The notes: generated from the sequence alone by a model not told the origin. A stretch of 33,930 bases of DNA from Thermoplasmata archaeon (GCA_021812305.1 JAKAOB010000007.1:1-33930), one strand, 5' to 3'; shown: positions 24,132 through 31,236, numbered from the stretch's first letter. Made by a program: numbers and translations.

Positions 24132-25112
24132 ATGCAGGGAGGATCGGCCACGGCCGGTGGCTCCCCGGTCGGCCGCGGGCGCGCGTTCCTGCCGGCGCTG
24201 GTCGCGGCGGCGCTCTGGGGACTGTCGGGGACGGCGAGCCAGGCGCTGTTCCAGCGCTACGACTTCCCGGCGCCGGCGCTCGTCAGCCTGCGGATGCTCG
24301 TCTCCGGGGCGATCCTCCTCGTGGTCCTGCGGCCCCGCCTACCCCGGGTCGCCCCGGCGCGCTTCGTGGCCTTCGCGGTCCTCGGCCTCTACGGCGTCCA
24401 GCTGACGTTCTTCCTCGCGATCGCGTACTCGAACGCCGCGACGACCACGCTGCTGCAGAGCCTGTCGCTGCCGTTGATGGCCGGGTACGAGATCGTCGCC
24501 GAGGGACGGCGACCGGACCGTCGATGGGGGGTCGCCGTCGTGCTCGCGGTCCTCGGGACGACGCTGCTCATCCTCGGGCGGACGGGGGGGCTCGGCCTCG
24601 CCGTCAGTCCGACCGGCCTGGTGCTCGGCCTCCTGTCGGCCGGGACGGCGGCGTACTACATCCTCGCGGCGCGCCCGATCCTTCGGACCAACGGCTCGTG
24701 GCCGACCGTCACCTGGGGATTCCTCGTCGGGGGAGCGGCCAGTCTCCCGTACGGCATCCTTTCGTTCGCCGGTTACCCCGGCCCCGGCAGCGCCGTGGGG
24801 ATCGTGGCGGGGCTGAGCGCGTTCGTCATCGTCTTCGGCACCCTCCTCGCCTTCGGCCTCTTCCTCACCACCCTCGGCCCGCTCTCGGCGACCGAGGCCG
24901 GGGTCGCCGGCACGATGGAGCCGATCGCGGCCGCCCTGGCGGCCTTCGTCTTCCTCGGCGTGCTCCTCGCTCCCCTGCAGTACCTGGGCGGCGCGCTCGT
25001 CCTGACCGGAGTCTTCCTGCTCGCGTCGGCCACGCCGCGCCGGGCCCGGTCGGGCTCCGGGGGGAGGGGAAGCGCCGGCCCGGCGGTCCCGGCGGGCGGG
25101 GACGACCCATGA
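24132..25112 (+). CDS. EamA/DMT-superfamily transporter
   Basis: A 326-residue membrane protein with ten hydrophobic segments arranged as two EamA repeats. Repeat 1 runs from FLPALVAAALWGLSGTASQAL to VLAVLGTTLLIL and includes the AIAYSNAATTTLLQSLSLPLMAGYE segment. Repeat 2 starts at GLVLGLLSAGTAAYYILAAR and ends GALVLTGVFLLAS, including LGPLSATEAGVAGTMEPIAAALAAFVFLGV, the usual second-repeat signature. Such proteins export or exchange small metabolites (amino acids, nucleobases, sugars); the substrate is unknown. A GTTATC patch lies about 60 nt upstream. Its stop overlaps the start of the next gene as ATGA, so the two are probably translationally coupled. Confidence 0.93.
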   Translation: MQGGSATAGGSPVGRGRAFLPALVAAALWGLSGTASQALFQRYDFPAPALVSLRMLVSGAILLVVLRPRLPRVAPARFVAFAVLGLYGVQLTFFLAIAYSNAATTTLLQSLSLPLMAGYEIVAEGRRPDRRWGVAVVLAVLGTTLLILGRTGGLGLAVSPTGLVLGLLSAGTAAYYILAARPILRTNGSWPTVTWGFLVGGAASLPYGILSFAGYPGPGSAVGIVAGLSAFVIVFGTLLAFGLFLTTLGPLSATEAGVAGTMEPIAAALAAFVFLGVLLAPLQYLGGALVLTGVFLLASATPRRARSGSGGRGSAGPAVPAGGDDP

Positions 25113-25891
25113 CCGACGCGCCGGCGCCCGCGGCGGCGCCCGCCGCGGTGCCCGCCGCGGCCCCGCCACCGGTCGTCGCCTTCGCGCTCGAAGAGTGCCG
25201 CCTCAGCGTGTTCGCCCTCTTCGAGTCGACCCTGCGGGTCGCAGGGCTCGCCTGGCGGCTCACGACCCCGCGCGGAGCGGGGCCGGTCGTCGCCCGCCCG
25301 CGCCAGCGCGCCCGCTCCCGGCTCCACGCGGAGCTCCTGGCGCTGCGGTACGCCGGCCCGGCCCTCGGGGAGGCCGGGTGCCGGGGCGTCGTGGTCCGCA
25401 CCGAGGACCCCCGCCTCGTCCGGGCGGTCGAGGGCCGCTCCGGTCGCCCCGATGCGCGCGGGCGGGTCGAGGCGCGGCCGCTCCGGCGGCTCCTCGAACG
25501 GACGGGCGGCTACCGCCTCGAGGTGGTCCGGCCGATCGCGGACCCCGAGCTCGTCCGGGCCGCCGGGGGCGCGCTCGACGAGGCGATCCATGTCGCGACG
25601 GAGCGACGCGAGCGGAGGGCCGTCGCCCTCGAGGAGGTCGTTGCCCGGGCCGGGACGGTCCACCTGCGCTGGCGCGACGCCGGCTGGATCGCGAACGGAC
25701 GCTACCCCGTCCGGCTCGATCCCCCGTCCTGCGAGTGCCCGGCCTGGGCGCGGCGGTGGGCCGGGGTCAGCCTCGCCGGGCGCCGCGCCGCCCGTTTGCC
25801 CTGCAAGCATCTGGTCGCCCTCGCGCTCCGGGAAGGCCGGGCGGACCTCGACGAGCTCGCCGCGCTCGGCCGCCGTGCCGCTCCCGAGTGA
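25109..25891 (+). CDS. SWIM zinc-finger protein with predicted RNase H-like domain
   Basis: A 260-residue protein. The C-terminus has a SWIM zinc finger: Cys208-x-Cys210 in PSCECPAW and Cys232-x-His234 in PCKHLVALAL. The N-terminal 20 residues are Ala/Pro-rich. Residues about 22-165 follow the order of an RNase HI fold: strands (VFALFES, LAWRLTTP), then SRLHAELLALRYA (Glu75), GVVVRTEDPRLVRAVEGR (Asp100), a basic helix (PLRRLLERTGGY), strand LEVVRPIADP and helix GALDEAIHVA (Asp157). The first catalytic Asp is not evident, so activity is uncertain. The ATG at 25109 overlaps the transporter stop (ATGA). The SWIM call is firm. The RNase H-like call is my inference by pattern. Confidence 0.78.
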   Translation: MTDAPAPAAAPAAVPAAAPPPVVAFALEECRLSVFALFESTLRVAGLAWRLTTPRGAGPVVARPRQRARSRLHAELLALRYAGPALGEAGCRGVVVRTEDPRLVRAVEGRSGRPDARGRVEARPLRRLLERTGGYRLEVVRPIADPELVRAAGGALDEAIHVATERRERRAVALEEVVARAGTVHLRWRDAGWIANGRYPVRLDPPSCECPAWARRWAGVSLAGRRAARLPCKHLVALALREGRADLDELAALGRRAAPE

Positions 25892-26426
25892 CGCGACCGA
25901 CGGCGTCGTCGGATCGTGTGCGGGCGCCCCCGCGGACCCGTGGGAGCTCGCGCTTCGCACCCGGGAGGCCCCCCACCGGGCCGTCGACCGCCGCCGGGGT
26001 CCTATCCCGCGCGCGACCCCACGGTCGAACGGACCCGGGTCGTGATCGGGCCGCGGCGCGAGCCGGACGTGGGCGTCGATCCCAACGGGATCCCCGGGAG
26101 CCCCCGACGGCCGAAGATGCGCGGGAACGGACGGAGGCGACCACGGCCGTGCCCGCGCGGCCCGCGAGGTCCGGTTCCCCGGGCACGCACGCCGGGTCGC
26201 CCGCCCACGGGAGCCGGCGAGCTTTCCCTGCCGTTCCCCAAAGCCGTGTCCCCCTGGTGGGCCGCTCCTCGCTGCGAGCGTCCGACAGCCGCTCGAGCGC
26301 GGCGCTCGACCGGTCCGGCAGCTGAGCTCGGGCCCGGGCGGGCGCAGCGACCGGCACGGGCGAAGGGGCGGGCGGCGATGAGACGGGGGGCGCACCGTAC
26401 TTGTAGCGCGGCGTGTTGGGAAGCTC
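25892..26426. other. 535-nt stretch with no supported gene
   Basis: Reading frames cross this stretch on both strands, but they are Arg/Pro/Gly-rich, lack family motifs and lack the strong third-base G/C bias of the neighbours. I see no tRNA arm pattern or RNase P/SRP RNA motif. A minus-strand frame starting at 26459 (MASRRPGGPFHELPNTPRY) is the least unlikely small protein. An AT-poor but TATA-positioned GTACTTGTA lies at 26396-26404. Confidence 0.5.
26396..26404 (+). promoter_or_regulatory. possible TATA element for the 26427 gene
   Basis: GTACTTGTA is centred about 27 nt before the GTG at 26427, the spacing of leaderless starts elsewhere in the window. The match to a TATA box is weak. Confidence 0.3.
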
Positions 26427-28292
26427 GTGGAACGGTCCTCCGGGCCGGCGGGACGCCACCCCGACGAGGTGTTGCAGGAGGCCTTCGCCCGCACCGGACG
26501 CCCCGCGACCGGTCGTTCCCCACGTACGACGGACCCCTCGGCCGTTCCTTCACCGATCGCCCGGACATGGGCGTACCGGCTCGAGGCGGCCCTGGCGCAG
26601 CGACGGCTCGAGGAGTGCCGTCGCCTCGTGCGCCACCCCCCGTTCGGCGAATCCCCGAATCCCCTGGCCCGCGCCGACGCGCTCACGGCGGAGGCGGGGT
26701 TCCTGCTCTTCGACCACGCACCGGGCCGGGCGGAGCTCGCGCTCCGCGACGCGGACGCGGCGTACGAAACGATCCTCCCGGAGCCGGAAGACGCCCGGGC
26801 GGTGGCCGTCTTCCACGCCCTGACCCACCGGCGGCTCGCGGAAATCCACCAGCACTCCGGCGACGCGGGGGCGGGGATCCGAGAGCTGGCCCGCTCGCTG
26901 AGCCTCCTTCAGGCGGGGCCGACGCGGGGGCCGGCCGGCGCGTGGGCGCTCGCCGTGCGGGGCGCCGTCCACGGGCTGCGCGCGGAGCTCGAACGGACCC
27001 GTTTCGACCTCATCGCCTCCCGCCGCGACTGGGCGATCGCGGCCCGGGAGGGCGAGGCCGCCGCCCGTCGATGGCCGGCGCTCGACTTTGCTCGCGCGGA
27101 CGCCATCGCGGCCCGGACCCAGCTCGCGTTCTCGGCGGTGTGGAGCTCGCGCCTGAGGGACGCGGACCGGCAGCTCGACCGCGCGCTGCGCGCGGTCGGC
27201 CCGGGGTGGAGTCGGGCCGATGCCGGCATTCGCCCGGCGCTGAGCGTGGCCCGCACCCTCCTGCTCGTCGCGCGGCTGCGGGTCCTCGAGCTGCGGCTCG
27301 ACCTCGCGCTCGGCCTGTATCGGGACTCCGAGCACGCGTTCTCCCGGACCCTCGCTCGCCAGCCCGGCTCTCCGGCGGTCCGCGCCGAGATGGCGGAAGC
27401 GCTCGTGGGCCAGGCGGTGATCGTGGCCCTCCGGGGCCGTTCCCGGCGGGCCCGCCGCCGGTTCGACCTCGCCCTCGACCGGGCCCGCGAGGCCGTCGCC
27501 ATGGCACCGCGGCGGCCGGAGCTCTGGTCGACCCTCACCCGGGTGCTGCTCGTGCGCAGCGGGATGGCCCAAGCGTTCGAGCCGGCCGAGAGCCCGCTCG
27601 TGGCCGCGACGGCCGCCCTCGCGGCGGGGCGCCGGTGCGTGCGCTTCGGCGAATCGAACCTGCGCCACCGGCGGGACCTCGCGAACGCGCTCCGGCGCGT
27701 CGGACAGATCGAAGGCCGGTCGCCGGGCCGGCGGGGCCGCGCGCTCCGCCACCTGAACGAGGCGGCGTCGATCCTGGGCGGGATCGTACGGGAGAACCCG
27801 AAGGACGCGCCCTCCCGAGCCCGCCTCGCGGTCGTCCTGAGCGACCTCATCTCGGTCGAGCCCGACTCGGGGCGGCCGCGGCGCGCCCGCGACCTCTTCG
27901 AGCGCGCCGTGGGGGAAATGAACACGTTCGCGGCGTACTTCCCGACCGGCTTCCTGGTCCCCGGTCTCCTGGGGTACGTGCGTCGGGCGTACGCCGTCAG
28001 CGCGGCCGCCGGGCTGCCCCCCCGGGCCCGGCTGATCGAGCTCGAGCGGAGCCGGGACGCGTACGCGAGCGCCCGGGCCCGGGCGCCGGGGTACCTGCCG
28101 GCGCTGTGGGGGGTGCGGGACGTGAGCGCCCTCCTCGCCACGACCGACGGCCGTACCGCCGCCGGGCGCCGACGCGACCGCGCGACGGTCGCCGCGGTGG
28201 ACGACGTCCTGCGGCGGGCGGGGATCCGCCCCCGCGAGACCTTCGACGAGCTCGATCCCGCGGGGGGATTCCTCGGGCTCGCGATGCGGTGA
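26427..28292 (+). CDS. large helical-repeat (TPR-like) protein of unknown function
   Basis: A 621-residue, Arg/Ala/Leu-rich protein that is almost entirely helical. Helix pairs with TPR-like A-x-x-x-Y/L-x-x-A spacing recur, for example SEHAFSRTLARQPGSPAVRAEMAEALVGQAVIVALRG and RRRFDLALDRAREAVAMAPRRPELWSTLTRVLL (about 300-380), and later RARDLFERAVGEMNTFAAYFP and LERSRDAYASARARAPGYLPALWG. It has no signal peptide, membrane helix, Cys cluster or nucleotide-binding motif. It probably serves as a protein-interaction scaffold, but I cannot name a family or partner. GTG 26427 is used; the first 40 codons have weaker base bias, so a later start is possible. It is convergent with the next gene (7-nt gap). 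Confidence 0.7.
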   Translation: MERSSGPAGRHPDEVLQEAFARTGRPATGRSPRTTDPSAVPSPIARTWAYRLEAALAQRRLEECRRLVRHPPFGESPNPLARADALTAEAGFLLFDHAPGRAELALRDADAAYETILPEPEDARAVAVFHALTHRRLAEIHQHSGDAGAGIRELARSLSLLQAGPTRGPAGAWALAVRGAVHGLRAELERTRFDLIASRRDWAIAAREGEAAARRWPALDFARADAIAARTQLAFSAVWSSRLRDADRQLDRALRAVGPGWSRADAGIRPALSVARTLLLVARLRVLELRLDLALGLYRDSEHAFSRTLARQPGSPAVRAEMAEALVGQAVIVALRGRSRRARRRFDLALDRAREAVAMAPRRPELWSTLTRVLLVRSGMAQAFEPAESPLVAATAALAAGRRCVRFGESNLRHRRDLANALRRVGQIEGRSPGRRGRALRHLNEAASILGGIVRENPKDAPSRARLAVVLSDLISVEPDSGRPRRARDLFERAVGEMNTFAAYFPTGFLVPGLLGYVRRAYAVSAAAGLPPRARLIELERSRDAYASARARAPGYLPALWGVRDVSALLATTDGRTAAGRRRDRATVAAVDDVLRRAGIRPRETFDELDPAGGFLGLAMR

Positions 28293-28299
28293 GGCCCGG

Positions 28300-28614
28300 C
28301 TACTTCGATTCGCGCAGCGCCTTCTCGACGTCTCGTCGCACGGCCTCGAGGTCGTCGGCCGCCTTCTTGAGAACCTTGCGCGCGGCCCCGTGCGGGTCCG
28401 CGGCGGCGGTCTTCGCCTTCGCAAGGACGAACTCCGAGACCCGGGACGTGGCCGCGGCGAGCTCCTTGGCCGCGCGCCGAGCTTCCGTGAGGGCGTCGTT
28501 GACGGGGTCCTTCGGCGGGTCCGGAAGGTTGAACGGCCGACCGCAGGAGCCGCACACCGGCGCACCGGCGGTCATGTTCGCTCCGCACCAACGGCACGTG
28601 GCGGCCGCGCTCAT
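28300..28614 (-). CDS. zinc-ribbon / coiled-coil protein
   Basis: A 104-residue protein. Residues 7-24 form a zinc ribbon with two CxxC knuckles (CRWCGAN, CGSCGRP). After a Pro-rich hinge (NLPDPPKDP) the rest is a long charged helix (ALTEARRAAKELAAATSRVSEFVLAKAKTAAA, then LKKAADDLEAVRRDVEKALRE) likely to form a coiled coil. This resembles small double-zinc-ribbon adaptor proteins, but I recognise no named family. ATG 28614 starts right before the ribbon. The ATG at 28677 would add 21 residues without a motif. A GGAGGTG sequence lies upstream at about 28631-28637. Confidence 0.72.
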   Translation of the reverse strand: MSAAATCRWCGANMTAGAPVCGSCGRPFNLPDPPKDPVNDALTEARRAAKELAAATSRVSEFVLAKAKTAAADPHGAARKVLKKAADDLEAVRRDVEKALRESK

Positions 28615-28711
28615 GGCGATGGGACACCTCCGAGCATGCCCCACGGAGGAAGCCGGGGACCTTAGAGTTGACGGCACGGCCGTCCGGCCGCCCCCCGGTG
28701 CGAGGTTCGGC

Positions 28712-29095
28712 TCACGGCGGTCGAAGACCGACCACCGCGACGGCCGGGACCTCGTCGAGGCTGTGGCGGCGGGACCACCGCGCCAGCACGGGGAAGATCG
28801 CCTCGAGCTCGAGCGTCTTCGCCGTCGGTCCGTACTCGACCCGGGGGGGCGTCTCCCGGTAGGAGCGTCGCTCCAGGAAGCCGTGGTCGACCAGGACGCG
28901 GAGGCGCTGGCTGAGGGTCTTCGGCGAAAGGAGGAGCGACCGCTCGAGCTCGGTGAACCGGTGGGGGCGTCCGTCCCCGAACAGGTGAAGGATGCCCAAC
29001 ATGTGCGGCCGACCGAGGATCGCGAACAGCTCGGTGACCTGGCAGCCGCCGGCCCGGCGCTCCCCGGGGGCCCGCCTGGGTGCCGACCTCGGCAT
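28712..29095 (-). CDS. HxlR-family winged-helix transcriptional regulator
   Basis: A 127-residue DNA-binding protein matching HxlR/MarR-like regulators. It shows CQVTELFAILGRPHMLGILHLFGDGRPHRFTELERSL (the HxlR helix-1 and Cys region), LLSPKTLSQRLRVLVDHGFLERRSY (the recognition helix and wing) and VEYGPTAKTLELEAIFPVLARWSRRH. Some HxlR proteins sense quinones, hypochlorite or aldehydes through the N-terminal Cys (here Cys18). It is divergent from the LUD-domain gene across 145 nt of AT-rich, palindrome-rich DNA, so it probably controls that gene and itself. ATG 29095 lies about 28 nt from a CTATAAC box. Family call is firm and the effector is unknown. Confidence 0.9.
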   Translation of the reverse strand: MPRSAPRRAPGERRAGGCQVTELFAILGRPHMLGILHLFGDGRPHRFTELERSLLLSPKTLSQRLRVLVDHGFLERRSYRETPPRVEYGPTAKTLELEAIFPVLARWSRRHSLDEVPAVAVVGLRPP

Positions 29096-29102
29096 GCTAA
29101 AG

Positions 29103-29119
29103 ACTATGCGAAGGATAGT
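29103..29119. promoter_or_regulatory. inverted repeat near the HxlR start, candidate operator
   Basis: ACTAT (29103-29107) and ATAGT (29115-29119) form an inverted repeat with a 7-nt centre between the hxlR-type gene's TATA box and its ATG. The position would let the regulator block its own promoter. Inferred from symmetry and place only. Confidence 0.4.
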
Positions 29120-29127
29120 GTTATAGC
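29119..29127 (-). promoter_or_regulatory. TATA box of the HxlR-type gene
   Basis: On the minus strand GCTATAACA is centred about 28 nt before the ATG at 29095, the leaderless spacing. It overlaps one copy of a TATAGC repeat (29122-29127) and an imperfect palindrome TAGC-TTAC-GCTA (29124-29135). Confidence 0.55.
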
Positions 29128-29210
29128 TTACGCTAGACCCGGTCCGTTTTGACCGAGTCAGGTGACGGGTGGGGTCGGCGACGCGTGGTTACCTAATTGC
29201 CATTGTATAG

Positions 29211-29231
29211 CATAAATACTTTCGAAAATAT
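29211..29231 (+). promoter_or_regulatory. LUD-gene promoter with TTTCGAAA palindrome
   Basis: CATAAATAC (29211-29219) is centred about 27 nt before the ATG at 29241. Immediately downstream is the perfect palindrome TTTCGAAA (29220-29227), extended to ATA-C-TTTCGAAA-A-TAT (29216-29231). Copies of TATAGC flank it at 29206-29211 and 29229-29234. This is likely a TATA box with an overlapping regulator site. Confidence 0.55.
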
Positions 29232-29240
29232 AGCTCACTC

Positions 29241-29918
29241 ATGACCGCAGCCGCGTCCGCCCCAGCCCCGAAGGCGTCTTCCCCCAGCCCGTCCACGCCC
29301 GAGCCGAACCCGGAGTTCAGCCGCCCGGCGACCGCCGCCCGCATCGAGGCGACGGTGAAGGCGCTCGAGGGACGAGGCATCCACGCCGTCGTGGTGGCGG
29401 ATCGGGACGCGGCCCGCCGCGCGGTGCTCGATCTTCTCCCGCAGGGAGCCGGGGTCCTCGACGCGACCTCGCAGACGATGCAGGCGACCGGGATCGCCGA
29501 GGCGATCCGCGTGCCGGGAAAGTACCGGGACATCCGCGCCGAGCTCACCGAGCTCGCGCGCGAGAAGAAGACCCTGGAGCAGCGCCGGACCGGGTCCGCC
29601 CCGGAGTACATCGTGGGGAGCGTCCATGCCGTCACCGAGCAGGGCCAGGTCGTCATCGCCTCCGCGACGGGGAGCCAGCTCGGGCCGTACGCCTTCGGAG
29701 CGATGCATGTGATCTGGGTCGTGGGCGCCCAGAAGATCGTCGCGAACCTGGACGAGGCGTTCCGGCGCGTCCGCGAGTACACCTACCCCCTCGAGGATCG
29801 CCGCGCGCTCGTCGCCTACGGCATGGGAAGCACCATCGCGAAGACGCTCGTGATCGAGCGTGAGGTCCAGCCCGGACGCATCACCATGGTGATCGTCCGC
29901 GAGAACCTCGGGTTCTAG
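29241..29918 (+). CDS. LUD-domain protein (LutC/YkgG-like)
   Basis: A 225-residue LUD (DUF162) domain protein. After a Pro/Ser-rich start come IHAVVVADRDAARRAVLDLLPQGAGVLDATSQTM and the core SVHAVTEQGQVVIASATGSQLGPYAFGAMHVIWVVGAQKIVANLDEAFRR, ending in GRITMVIVRENLGF, the usual C-terminal strand. LUD proteins include LutC of L-lactate utilisation, but stand-alone members often have no known role. No lutA/lutB (Fe-S) genes are adjacent, so lactate oxidation is not supported here. Its stop shares CTAG (29915-29918) with msrA. A strong AT-rich promoter and a divergent HxlR gene suggest inducible control. Confidence 0.9.
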   Translation: MTAAASAPAPKASSPSPSTPEPNPEFSRPATAARIEATVKALEGRGIHAVVVADRDAARRAVLDLLPQGAGVLDATSQTMQATGIAEAIRVPGKYRDIRAELTELAREKKTLEQRRTGSAPEYIVGSVHAVTEQGQVVIASATGSQLGPYAFGAMHVIWVVGAQKIVANLDEAFRRVREYTYPLEDRRALVAYGMGSTIAKTLVIEREVQPGRITMVIVRENLGF

Positions 29919-30508
29919 CGGAACGTCGGAGGGTCGCCGGCCGACGCCGGCGACCGGAGACGATCGGCGTACCGGGCCCGGAACTTCGCGAGCTTCGGGG
30001 CGATCACGGCCCGACAGTAGGCCTGCTCGGGGTTGCGGCGGAAGTAGGCGCGGTGGTACTCCTCCGCCGGGTAGAATTCGGTGAGCGCGGCGATCTCCGT
30101 GACGACCGGATGGCGCGGGCCGAGCTCGCGCGCGACCTCGGCCCGGACCGCTTCGGCGTCGGCGCGTTGGGCGTCGCCTCGGTAGAGGATGACCGAACGG
30201 TACTGTGGCCCCACGTCGTGGCCCTGCCGGTCGCGGGTCGTCGGGTCGTGCGTGGCGAAGAAGATCCCGAGGAGCTCCCGGTAGGGGAGAGCCCGGGCGT
30301 CGAACCGCACCCGGACGACCTCGGCGTGTCCGGTCGTCCCGGTGCAGACCTGCTCGTACGTCGGGCGCGGAACGTGGCCCCCGGCGTAGCCGGGCTCCAC
30401 CCCGACGACCCCGGCGAGACCGTCGAAGACGGCCTCCGTGCACCAGAAGCAGCCGCCGCCCAGGACCGCCGACTCCTCCGTCCGGGGGGCGGCCGTCGGT
30501 TCGCTCAC
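29915..30508 (-). CDS. msrA: peptide methionine sulfoxide reductase A
   Basis: A 197-residue MsrA. It reduces methionine-S-sulfoxide in proteins, repairing oxidative damage. The catalytic motif is GGGCFWCTEAVF (Cys20, Cys23), followed by EPGYAGGHVPRPTYEQVCTGTTGHAEVVRV (the conserved GYxGG and TGHAE elements), FATHDPTTRDRQGHDVGPQYRSVI and EYHRAYFRRNPEQAYC, which carries a later Cys that may act in recycling. GTG 30508 is chosen over TTG 30547 because it overlaps the stop of the upstream cupredoxin gene as GTGA, typical of translational coupling, and starts near the family N-terminus. It is convergent with the LUD gene (shared CTAG). Confidence 0.95.
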   Translation of the reverse strand: MSEPTAAPRTEESAVLGGGCFWCTEAVFDGLAGVVGVEPGYAGGHVPRPTYEQVCTGTTGHAEVVRVRFDARALPYRELLGIFFATHDPTTRDRQGHDVGPQYRSVILYRGDAQRADAEAVRAEVARELGPRHPVVTEIAALTEFYPAEEYHRAYFRRNPEQAYCRAVIAPKLAKFRARYADRLRSPASAGDPPTFR

Positions 30509-31140
30509 GGGTTCGGGGGCGCGGACCGCGAGGGCCGGCGCCGCCAAAGGAGGAGCAGGGCGGCCACGACCACTATCGCCGCCAGGGCGACGGCGGCGTA
30601 GAGGTAGACCGGCGTCGACATGGCCGAGGGCGAGGTCGCGCCGGTGCTCGAGGTGAGGGTACCGAACATCCCGGACTGGAAGTGGCCGGGGATCTCGCAG
30701 AGGAATTCGTACGCTCCGGCCGGGGGGGCGGTAAAGTTGGCGTAGAAGGTCCGGCCCGGGAGGTCCCCGAGGCTGAGGTTCACGAGGGGTGGGTGCGCGG
30801 CGAAGAAGGCGAAGATCTGCGCGGGGGTCGACGTGCCGGCGAACGTGTAGCCGGCGACGGACGAGAGCGTGAACGTGTGGTTGAAGTTCGCTTCCTGGGT
30901 CACCTCGAGCTCGACGGGAGCGCCCGCGATGACGCTGAGATCGGAGGGGACGAAGGTGAAGCTCCCCGTCGCGCTCACCCGGACGACGCTAGCCCCGCCC
31001 ACCTCGGGCGCGCGGGGGGACTCCAGGGCGCTCGCACTGCCGGCAAGCACCAGCGCCATCGTCCCGAGGACCACCGCGAGCGCGCGGGGGGGTGCCGAGC
31101 CCCTCGCGCTCCTCGCCCATCCGACCGACGATCGACCCAT
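30505..31140 (-). CDS. membrane-anchored cupredoxin (blue copper protein)
   Basis: A 211-residue secreted copper protein. A signal peptide covers about 1-39 (ALAVVLGTMALVLAGSASA). The cupredoxin domain (about 50-163) provides the type 1 copper ligands His88 (NFNHTF), Cys148, His153 and Met158 (FLCEIPGHFQSGMFG). A Ser/Thr linker leads to a C-terminal membrane helix (about 177-199) and RRRP. It would pass electrons at the outer membrane face, as do halocyanin- and sulfocyanin-like proteins; partners are unknown. ATG 31140 has a TATTAGTA box about 26 nt upstream. The GTGA overlap with msrA makes an operon that pairs copper electron transfer with oxidative repair. Confidence 0.9.
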   Translation of the reverse strand: MGRSSVGWARSARGSAPPRALAVVLGTMALVLAGSASALESPRAPEVGGASVVRVSATGSFTFVPSDLSVIAGAPVELEVTQEANFNHTFTLSSVAGYTFAGTSTPAQIFAFFAAHPPLVNLSLGDLPGRTFYANFTAPPAGAYEFLCEIPGHFQSGMFGTLTSSTGATSPSAMSTPVYLYAAVALAAIVVVAALLLLWRRRPSRSAPPNP

Positions 31141-31162
31141 GCCCCCTCAGCGTTCGCGCCCC

Positions 31163-31170
31163 TATTAGTA
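31163..31170 (-). promoter_or_regulatory. TATA box of the cupredoxin-msrA operon
   Basis: On the minus strand TACTAATA (CTACTAATAGG) is centred about 26 nt before the ATG at 31140, consistent with leaderless transcription of the two-gene operon. Confidence 0.55.
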
Positions 31171-31236
31171 GAGGTGTCCCGCTCCCGCCGCCGGCGCGGA
31201 GGCACCGATTCGGCGCCCTCGCGCGCGGCCCCCTCG

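Noticed and set aside
25767-26459. A 230-residue minus-strand frame crossing the 535-nt empty stretch
   Set aside because: Its start looks plausible, but its third-base G/C bias is weaker than that of true neighbours, it becomes Arg/Gly-rich, and it overlaps the SWIM gene's 3' end. No motif supports it.
29241-29918. LUD protein as part of an L-lactate oxidation operon
   Set aside because: No LutA/LutB-like Fe-S genes are adjacent, so the lactate pathway is not supported by context.
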